From CAYMOV01 sp964392085 (GTDB taxonomy: Bacteria; Oederibacteriota; Muellerivitia; Muellerivitales; Muellerivitaceae): a stretch of 6,988 nucleotides of DNA. The position numbers were made by a program, and so were the translations under genes. Of this stretch, positions 1 to 6,300 are shown piece after piece; position 1 is the stretch's first letter; each line of letters opens with the position of its first letter. Location: positions 1-6,988 of the forward strand of contig CAYMOV010000122.1 of assembly GCA_964392085.1 (NCBI GenBank), in the 5' to 3' direction. Under the pieces are notes generated by a model, which was given only the letters and a program-made list of their open reading frames with translations, was not told where the DNA came from and made no database searches.

Positions 1-103
1 AATGCACGCCCAGGTAGCTGAGGAACAGGTTGCGGAAATGGTAGTCGGCGTCCAGTCGGTGGAGCCAGCGGGGAGGTCGCGGGGTTTTCATGGGGGACAG
101 CAT
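1..103 (-). CDS. 5' end of an unidentified protein gene (partial, runs off the window)
   Basis: An open minus-strand frame enters the window edge with no stop. From the Met codon at 101-103 it reads MLSPMKTPRPPRWLHRLDAD, followed by YHFRNLFLSYLGVH. In-frame alternative Met codons lie at 89-91 (MKTPRPP...) and 146-148 (MPYKITVLGEN...), and the frame stays open up to a stop at 191-193. None of the three starts has a convincing Shine-Dalgarno sequence. A TATAAA hexamer at 137-142 (minus strand) would fit a promoter just upstream of the 103 start, but no good -35 box accompanies it. The N-terminus is basic and Pro/Arg-rich, followed by an aromatic stretch with no clear signal peptide in the visible part. 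I do not recognise the family. The gene lies about 116 bases downstream of the surface-protein gene on the same strand, so co-transcription is possible but not shown. Confidence 0.5.
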   Translation of the reverse strand, partial: MLSPMKTPRPPRWLHRLDADYHFRNLFLSYLGVH

Positions 104-219
104 AGCATTCAGGCGGTTTTCGCCCAAGACCGTGATTTTATACGGCATTGATCGGCCGGGATTGCCGGAGACAAACACCAGCCAGGCCAATCAACCGACG
201 GCCCTCCACCCGCGGGGTT
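104..219. other. short gap between the surface-protein gene and the partial gene
   Basis: This stretch holds no supported gene. Short self-complementary elements are present: CCCGCGGG near 209-216 and a five-base-pair stem CGGCA/TGCCG at 143-147 and 163-167. Neither is followed on the minus strand by a T-run, so no intrinsic terminator is called after the stop codon at 220-222. Confidence 0.4.
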
Positions 220-2886
220 TCAACGGGCGACCACCACTTTCGCGGTCCGGGCGGACATTGTTGTGACGTAATAAAGGATATAAACCCCCGAGGCCACCGG
301 TTCCCCCCGGTCGTTCTCGGCGTTCCACTCCACCTCCTCGGAAACCGGTTGGGTGATGCGTCCCTGCCGAAGTGTGCGGACCAACTCCCCGGCGGAGTTG
401 TAAACCCTCAGGGTGTAGAGGCCCGTCACGCCCAGGTTGATCCTCACGTAGAGCGGAGGGAAATCAAACCCGGGCCTGTAAAGGTTCCTTGAGACCCAGA
501 AGTCATCCGGGGGGATGGGGGTGGGGGTGTAGGTCTGGGTGGGGGTGTAGGTAATGGTGGGTGTGAAGGTTTCAGTGAAGGTGGAGGTCGGCGTTGGGGT
601 ATTCGTGGGGGTGAACGTGGGGGTCGGCGTCAAGGTCTCGGTCGGCGACAAGGTTGCCGTAAAGGTGGCGGTTGGAGTCGGGGTATCCGTCGGTGTGAAG
701 GAGGGGGTTGGGGTCGGGGTCTGGGTGGGGGTGAAGGTGTCCGTCGGTGGCGCGCAAACCAGGGCGAGGGTCGTCGCGTTCGAGGGGAACAGCCCGGCGT
801 TTACGCCCAGGTAGGTATTGCCCGTCAAGACCGCCTGGTTCACCGCCTGGGCCACGGGTCCCGGGTCCAGGCAGGTCACCACGCCCTTCCATTCCATGAT
901 CCCGGAGGCGTCATAAATCTTCCCCGAGGTGGCGCCGTTCTGGTTTCCGGTGAAATCCCACTCCACGAAACCCTTGGGATAACCTCCTCCCCCGGGAACC
1001 GGCGCCGATCCCAGCCCGGAACTGATGGATTGGTAGTTGACTCCCAAGGGGATGGTGTCGGTCAAGACGGCGTTTTGGAGGTAACCGTTCGCGAAGACGC
1101 GGAAATTATCAAAACGGTTCGTGTCCCCCTGGTTCCCTATCCCGGGCCTCCAAACATTGGGAGTCGACCCGGCCTCGCAACCCCACTCCGGCTGGCAATA
1201 GTTGCGGCTGGCGTCGGTATAATCCAACATCCACGCGGGAGGTTCCGGCGTGCCCCGGACCCAATACTTGGCTTGGTACCTCATGGCGCAGCCGGTCTGG
1301 GTGGTCAGTATCTTGAGGGTGTACCACTGGAGGTCATCGGGAGCCGGGTTGATGGTGGAACAACCCTCCACCGTCCGGGTCGAGTTCGAGGTGTTGAACT
1401 GGATGCCCATGTTGCCCGAGCAGCCTGTCCCGAAATTCGTGTCCTTGGACATGAGGAGCCAAATGGCGCGGTAATTGGCGCCCGTATTGTTGTTCCACCG
1501 GATGAGGACGCCGACATCGGTGGCCGTACTGCCCATGAACGCGTCGGTGACCAGGGTTCCCTCGCAATAATTCTGCTGGGCGTTCAGCATGTTGGCGCAG
1601 TCGAAAGCCAGGAACCCGTATTGGGTCGTGGTGGCCCGGAGGTACCGGTTGCCGGTCGGATCCTGGTCCACCGCCCAGTTCGCCCAGTTGGCGCCGGAGT
1701 TGTCCTGGCTGACCGCGATCCACCCCGGGGGAGCGGCGGGTCCGTTGTAGAAGGCGCCGTTCGTGAGTTGGTCGAAGCTGTCGAAACATTTAAGGCCCAG
1801 TCCCGAGAGCGTGAAATGGATCTGGTAGGTGACGGTCGATCCCTGGGAAGCCGAAAGGATGGGCATCGTACCCGAGGCGTCGAGTTGTCGCTTCGAAAGG
1901 CTCAAGTTTATGCCCGACCCGACGACCAGGCTTACGGGGCTGGAGGGCTGGATCCCTTGTTGGGTGGTCTGCACCTGGGCTTGATTGAGGATTTGGGTCC
2001 CATCCGGGGTGGCTCCGTCGACCTTGACCAGAACCCACACCGATCCCGTCTTGCGGTAGGGTGGGGCGGAGCCCGAGTCCGCGTTCCCCAGGTTCCAGGA
2101 CACCGCGCAGGGGCAGGCGGTGTTGGTGGCCGGGGCGCTGGACACGTTGGGACCCGCCTGGAGGAAATCCACCCCCGCGGGGAGAGGGTCGGTCACGGTG
2201 ATGTTGGTGGAATTGGTGGCGTCGTAGTCCAGCCAGTAAAGGATCAGGTCGTTCGCCGACGCGGTCCCCTCGGCCCGTTTTTGGAGGGTGACGTTCGCGG
2301 CGGGCATGCAGGTGTTGAAAAGTCCCTCGACATGCTGGGCCTGGGCGCTGTCCCCCGCCTGGTAGTCGTTTAAAATGGAGATGTTGAAGCGCATGGCCGT
2401 GCCGAAGGGGAGGCTGGAGGGCAGGGGGATGTTGTAGGTCACGGTTTTGGGAGTGGCGCAGCCGACGCCGCTGTAGGGAACCCCGCCCAGGTTGTTCCCG
2501 CCGTTCAAGGTGCTTTCGGTCCAAACCGTGAGGGCCGGGTTCAGGACGCCGGGCGAACCCACCACCATCCAGATGTTTGGGGAAAGAACACCCCCCGACT
2601 CGAACGCGTGGTTGACCGACGGGTAAGCGGCCGTCGTCTCAATCCCGACGAACACCCGTCCCGGGGGGGCGTAATATTGGTTGTTGTTGCAGACCTTGAA
2701 CGTTAGTTGGACGGTGTCCCCGGGGCAGGGGTTGGAGTTGCTGACCTGAACACTGCCCGCTTGGAGGTAGGCATCTTGGGCCTGGAGTTTGGGGACACCC
2801 GTCAGGATGAGTCCGACGAAGACTGCGATGGCCCTGAAGGCCGAATGGGATAATGCGCGGTTTGGGTGGGTGGCGATTCTTCGCAT
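220..2886 (-). CDS. secreted multidomain surface protein: DUF11 modules, nested ConA-like domain, Thr-Pro linker, FlgD-like C-terminal domain
   Basis: This gene encodes 888 residues from the Met at 2884-2886. That start has an AAGGG ribosome-binding site six bases upstream and gives a usual signal peptide. The in-frame Met at 2926-2928 lacks such a site and would add 14 residues before an already long basic n-region. Modules, numbered from 2886: signal peptide 1-36 (hydrophobic AIAVFVGLILTGV, likely cleavage after LQA); an Ig-like N-terminal module about 39-196; a DUF11-type module about 197-325 (NITVTDPLPAGVDFL); a second DUF11 (TVTYQIHFTLSG ... VLTDTIPLGVNY) split by a ConA/LamG-like domain at about 367-599 (FDSFD, DVGVLIRW, WYTLKI, RFDNFRVF); a Thr-X linker 714-792; and a FlgD-Ig-like tail 795-888. 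Sixteen cysteines lie in the folded N-terminal modules and none in the linker or tail. No catalytic motif is visible. An extracellular binding or structural role is inferred. The substrate and the secretion route are unknown. Confidence 0.88.
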   Translation of the reverse strand: MRRIATHPNRALSHSAFRAIAVFVGLILTGVPKLQAQDAYLQAGSVQVSNSNPCPGDTVQLTFKVCNNNQYYAPPGRVFVGIETTAAYPSVNHAFESGGVLSPNIWMVVGSPGVLNPALTVWTESTLNGGNNLGGVPYSGVGCATPKTVTYNIPLPSSLPFGTAMRFNISILNDYQAGDSAQAQHVEGLFNTCMPAANVTLQKRAEGTASANDLILYWLDYDATNSTNITVTDPLPAGVDFLQAGPNVSSAPATNTACPCAVSWNLGNADSGSAPPYRKTGSVWVLVKVDGATPDGTQILNQAQVQTTQQGIQPSSPVSLVVGSGINLSLSKRQLDASGTMPILSASQGSTVTYQIHFTLSGLGLKCFDSFDQLTNGAFYNGPAAPPGWIAVSQDNSGANWANWAVDQDPTGNRYLRATTTQYGFLAFDCANMLNAQQNYCEGTLVTDAFMGSTATDVGVLIRWNNNTGANYRAIWLLMSKDTNFGTGCSGNMGIQFNTSNSTRTVEGCSTINPAPDDLQWYTLKILTTQTGCAMRYQAKYWVRGTPEPPAWMLDYTDASRNYCQPEWGCEAGSTPNVWRPGIGNQGDTNRFDNFRVFANGYLQNAVLTDTIPLGVNYQSISSGLGSAPVPGGGGYPKGFVEWDFTGNQNGATSGKIYDASGIMEWKGVVTCLDPGPVAQAVNQAVLTGNTYLGVNAGLFPSNATTLALVCAPPTDTFTPTQTPTPTPSFTPTDTPTPTATFTATLSPTETLTPTPTFTPTNTPTPTSTFTETFTPTITYTPTQTYTPTPIPPDDFWVSRNLYRPGFDFPPLYVRINLGVTGLYTLRVYNSAGELVRTLRQGRITQPVSEEVEWNAENDRGEPVASGVYILYYVTTMSARTAKVVVAR
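509..546 (+). other. G-run cluster, candidate G-quadruplex in the linker of the 220..2886 gene
   Basis: The plus strand has five runs of three or more G in 38 bases (6, 5 and 5 G, then GGG and GGGGG) separated by short loops. This satisfies the usual four-tract quadruplex pattern. It lies on the template strand of the gene, at the junction between linker and C-terminal domain. It may simply be a side effect of CCC/CCN-rich Pro and Thr codons (PTPIPPDD). No functional role is shown. Confidence 0.4.
511..747 (-). repeat. Thr-X hexanucleotide repeat encoding the Thr-Pro-rich linker of the 220..2886 protein
   Basis: About 79 codons alternate Thr with Pro, Asn, Phe, Ser, Ala or Asp (FTPTQTPTPTPSFTPTDTPT and similar). 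This gives a six-base period of ACN-NNN on the coding strand and a G/T-rich plus strand. The first half (TPTQTPTPTPSFT ... TNTPTPTSTF) resembles the 222-bp unit in the other surface-protein gene. It probably forms an extended, possibly O-glycosylated stalk between the DUF11 module and the C-terminal domain. Glycosylation is an inference from Thr/Pro richness. Confidence 0.85.
1090..1788 (-). other. region encoding a ConA/LamG-like domain nested inside a DUF11 module
   Basis: This segment of the 220..2886 gene encodes about 233 residues bounded by CFDSFD and RFDNFRVFANG, the characteristic edge strands of concanavalin-A-like jelly-roll domains. Internal motifs that fit are FLAFDCANML, DVGVLIRWNN, NYRAIWLLMS, WYTLKI and the run AKYWVRGTPEPPAWMLDY. 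These are typical of noncatalytic LamG-like sandwiches. The flanking sequence (TVTYQIHFTLSG before, LQNAVLTDTIPLGVNY after) reads as one DUF11 module when the segment is removed. The motif matches are by eye, so the domain edges are approximate. Confidence 0.6.
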
Positions 2887-2920
2887 GGCAAACCCTTGAC
2901 TAAGTGGTTGTCCATGAAAG

Positions 2921-3004
2921 TTTAACATTAAACTATGGGTTTACGACGATCCAGCTCATAAAGGCAAAAAAAACAAATTTAAAACTAGGCATAACTAAAA
3001 GGTT
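2921..3004. other. AT-rich island upstream of the 220..2886 gene
   Basis: Only 25 of the 84 bases are G or C, in sharp contrast with the GC-rich genes on both sides. On the minus strand it contains a T8 run (2966-2973) preceded by TTTTAAATTTG. A weak stem TAAAAC/GTTTTA could form upstream of the T8 run, so part of it might act as a terminator for the upstream gene, but the stem is interrupted. The remainder is best explained as the promoter region. No coding sequence is supported here. Confidence 0.5.
2927..2955 (-). promoter_or_regulatory. candidate promoter for the 220..2886 gene
   Basis: On the minus strand TTTAAT (2932-2927) matches five of six bases of the -10 consensus. The hexamer one spacer upstream (GCTGGA, 2955-2950) is a poor -35. 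An A/T-rich stretch with T-runs lies further upstream and could help as an UP-like element. A transcript start near 2920 would give a leader of about 34 bases before the Met at 2886 and would exclude the Met at 2928. This is a by-eye call in a lineage whose promoter consensus is unknown. Confidence 0.25.
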
Positions 3005-3080
3005 TTATCCGGAGTTCGTCAACAAACCCGTCGAATCGAATTCCAAGAAGCTTTCCAAGTTCGATATGGGCAACCCTTTT

Positions 3081-3311
3081 ACGTAACACGCGGATGCGCC
3101 GAAGCTCGGCTTGGAAGGGTCCCGTGAGGTGGATGACGTAGACACCGCTGCCACCGGATCCCCGAAAGAGACCTTCCCGTCCCAAACCCACCTATCATCC
3201 AACTTGCCGTAGGTCCGACGGTCCGCCGACGTCACTATGTATTTCTCCTGTCGAATTGTAGATCTCAACTGGGAGGCCCCCGGGTATTGCGAGCGGGTCA
3301 CGTGGACGGAC
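3081..3311 (-). pseudogene. decayed FlgD-like C-terminal domain (3' relic of a lost surface-protein gene)
   Basis: Read on the minus strand, two frames together spell one complete half of the C-terminal domain seen in both neighbours. One frame gives LAIPGGLPVEIYNSTGEI (ending at a TGA at 3195-3197). A frame one base off gives RWVWDGKVSFGDPVA. The first frame then resumes with SGVYVIHLTGPFQAELRRIR and VLR. From the Gly-Glu of the first block to the Trp of WDG there are 21 codons plus one base, against exactly 21 codons in the 220..2886 protein. GTGGCAGCGGT is one C short of GTGGCCAGCGGT, the expected Val-Ala-Ser-Gly. The final Leu-Arg (3081-3083) falls exactly where the neighbours stop, but here the frame continues to a TAG near 2985. 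The first beta strand (NLYRP-FDFPP) and everything before it are missing. Its HLTGPFQ tail differs from the YY...AK..AR tails of the neighbours, so it is not a recent copy of either. Sequencing errors are a possible but less likely explanation. Confidence 0.6.
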
Positions 3312-3322
3312 CGATTCCCGGC

Positions 3323-6300
3323 TCAACGGGCGATCAGTAGCTTCGCCTGCTGGGTCCCCAATCGACTCGTGTAATAAATGATGTAGACCCCGCTGGCCAC
3401 CGGATCGTTGTTTTGGTTTCTCGCGTCCCAGGGGTAGGTTCGGTCCAGGGGCGCGTTAGCCACGGTCTCATAGTCCAGGACCCGCACTAATTCCCCCGCC
3501 GAGTTGTAGATCTTCAGGCTGAAGATTCCGCTGAGGGCCAGGTGAACCCGGATCTCGACCGGCGGGAAATCGAAGTCCGGCCGGTACAGGTTTCGGGAGA
3601 CCCACATCTCACTTCCCGGAGTGGGGCTGGCGGTCGGGGTGCCGGTATCGGTGATGGTCGGCGTCCAAGTCGCGGTCCCGGTCTCCGTGGGGGTGAAGGA
3701 ATAGGTAAAGGTATAGGTCGGGGTCAGCGTCCAAGGGCGGGTATTCGTCGCGGTCGGGGTGAAGGAAGGCGTCCGGGTGATGGACGGCGTCCAGGTCGCC
3801 GAGGCGGTTCGGGTCGCCGTTGGGGTCCAGGTAGGCGTCCAAGTCCGGGAGGCCGTAGTGGTCGCGGTGGAGGTTCGGGTCCAGGTGGCCGTGTAGGTGG
3901 CGGTGGGTGTTTTGGTGGAAGTCGGTGTCAGGGAAGCCGTGGGGGTGGAAGTAGGCGTCGAGGAAGGCGTAAAGGTTTTGGTCGATGTGGGCGTGAGGGT
4001 GTTCGTCGGTGAATAGGTCGGGGTTGGGGTCCAGGAGGCCGTGAGGGTGTAGGTCCAGGTTGGGGTCATGGTCGGTGTCAAGGTGTCCGTGGACGTCGCG
4101 GTTTCCGTCGGGGTCCAGGTGGCGGTGGCGGAAGGGATCGGGGTATCTGTGACTGTCGGCGTCCAGGTTTCCGTGTAGGTCAAGGAGTCCGTGGGGCTTG
4201 GCGTCGCGGTGGCGGACGGGATCGGCGTGTTGGTGATGGTCGGAGTGAAGGTCGCTGTGGACGTAGGGGTCGGCGTCGGCGTGTTCGTAAAGGTATAAGT
4301 GGACGTCGAAGTGAATGTCCAGGTTTGGGTTGAAGACGGCGTAGCCGAAGGCGTAGACGTCTGGGTCGGCGTCGGTGACTTGGTGAAGGTATCGGTCGGC
4401 GTCGCGGTGTTCGTGGGGGTAGGGGTCGCCGTGGCCGAGGGGATGGGGGTGTCGGTGATGGTCGCGGTATAGGTCGCGGTCGAAGTCGGCGTGGGGGTGG
4501 GGGTGTTGGTGGGGGTATAAGTCGAAGATGGCGTGAAGGTGGCCGTGAAGGTCGCGGTAAAGGATGGCGTCGGCGTCGGGGTTTGGGTCGGGGTCGGTGA
4601 CTTGGTGAAGGTATTGGTCGGGGTCGCGGTGTTCGTGGGGGTAGGGGTTGCCGTGGCCGAAGGAACGGGACTCAACGTGTCGGTCGGGGTCCAAGTCGCG
4701 GTGGGCGTCGCCGTGGGAGTCGACGTCTTGGTGGGGGTGTAGGAAGCGGTCGGGGTGAAGGTGGGTGTAAATGTCGCGGTAAAGGAAGGCGTCGGTGTGG
4801 GGGTTTGGGTCGGCGTCGGCGACTTGGTGAAGGTATTGGTCGGGGTCGCGGTGTTCGTGGGGGTCGGAGTCGCCGTGGCCGACGGGATGGGGGTGTTGGT
4901 GACGGTCGAGGTGAACGTCGCGGTCGACGTCGACGTGGGAGACGGGGTGTTCGAGGGGGTAAAGGTCCGGGTCGGGGTGAAAGAGGGTGTAAAGGTAGCG
5001 GTGAAACTTGGGGTCGGCGTGGGGGTCTGGGTCGGCGTTGGCGACTTGGTGAAGGTAAAGGTGGGCGTAGGGGTGTTCGTGGGGGTCGGGGTGGAGGTGA
5101 AGGTGTGGGTGATCGTCGGGGTCGGGGTCGCCGTGGCCGAGGGGATCGGGGTGTTCGTGATCGTGGGGGTAAAAGTCGGTGTCGGGGTTAGGGTGAAACT
5201 GGGTGTTGGGGTGGGCGTCTGGGTCGGCGTCGGCGACTTTGTGGGGGTCGGGGTGAAAGTGAACGTATGGGTAGGGGTGAAAGTATTGGTGGGAGTCGGG
5301 CTGGGCGTCGAGGTGGACGTGTTGGTCCGGGTGGGGGTCGGAGTGAAGGTCGGAGTGGGGGTAAACGTAAGGGTGGGCGTCGGGCTGGGGGTCGAGGTGT
5401 TGGTGACGGTCACCGTCGGCGTAAAGGTGTAAGTGAACGTCGGGGTATTTGTTTTGGTCGGGGTAAAGGTTCGCGTGGGGGTGTTCGTGAAGGTATTGGT
5501 GTTGGTGACCGTCACCGTCGGTGTGAACGTAAAGGTGGGAGTGTTCGTCCGGGTAGGGGTCGGGGTGTTCGTTTGGGTGGGGGTGAAGCTGTAGGTCGCG
5601 GTCGGTGTGGGGGTTTGGGTCGGTGTCGGCGACTTGGTGGGTGTCGGGGTGAAAGTAAGGGTGTTCGTCGGGGTAAAGGTGTGGGTCGGGGTGTTGGTGA
5701 AAGTAAAGGTCGGAGTGTTGGATTTGGTCGGGGTAAAGGTGAAGGTAGTGGTCGGAGTGAACGTCCGGGTCGGGGTGGGCGTGACCGTGAAGGTGAAGGT
5801 TGGGGTAAAGGTCTTGGTCGGGGTGAAGGTATTGGTAGGGGTCGGGGTATTGGTGCGGGTGGGCGTAAAGGTGTTGGTGGGCGGGTTGCATCCCCCCGTG
5901 ATCGATACGGCCAGGCTGGTGGTGGCGTGGTTGGTCCCAGCGTAGCTAACCCCGGCGGTATTGACGACGCTGCAGGGCGATCCCGTCATGGTGTCGAGGT
6001 AAGCCCAAGGCGCCGCGATCGTGACGCAGGCCCCATTTCCCCCGAAGCCCACCGGGAACTCAAAATAACTCCAGGCGGTCGTATTGAGCCCCCCACTCAC
6101 GGTGTAGAAATTAGTGACGCCGTCGTATTGGGGGTACGGTCCGTTGTATTGCGGGTTCCCGCCGAACGGCAGGTGGTCCCAAACGGTGACCGGCGTGTTG
6201 ACCGGCGCACCGCTGTTGCAGACCACCAGCTGGTAGGGCTCCGCGCCCGAGCTGTAGGATTGGGGCCAGGTGCCGAAGCTCTGGCTCTTGGTGATGGTGA

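Noticed and set aside
143..167. Intrinsic terminator after the 220..2886 gene
   Set aside because: The stem has only five pairs with a large loop and no following T-run on the minus strand.
1030..2373. A 447-codon plus-strand open frame opposite the 220..2886 gene
   Set aside because: It lies antisense to a well-supported protein with recognisable modules. It is a common artefact of GC-rich coding and shows no domain of its own.
3005..3301. A 98-codon minus-strand open frame in the gap as a real small gene
   Set aside because: Only its WVWDGKVSFGDPVA part is meaningful, and the rest of that domain continues in another frame. The stretch is better read as a frameshifted relic.
3617..5884. 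CRISPR-like array from the regular repeats
   Set aside because: The repeats are in-frame coding Thr-X units without spacer-repeat alternation, and the 222-bp period is far too long for a CRISPR array.
3609..5891. A 760-codon open frame in another minus-strand frame (His/Asp/Pro-rich), spanning the whole linker
   Set aside because: Its limits match the repeat tract almost exactly, and its composition is the off-frame reading of Thr-X codons. It has no signal peptide or domain. The six-base period alone keeps the frame free of stops.
4533..5945. Plus-strand open frames encoding Val-Gly-Val repeats and Gly/Arg-rich proteins
   Set aside because: They are antisense readings of ACN-NNN repeats. 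No ribosome-binding sites or unique sequence support them.
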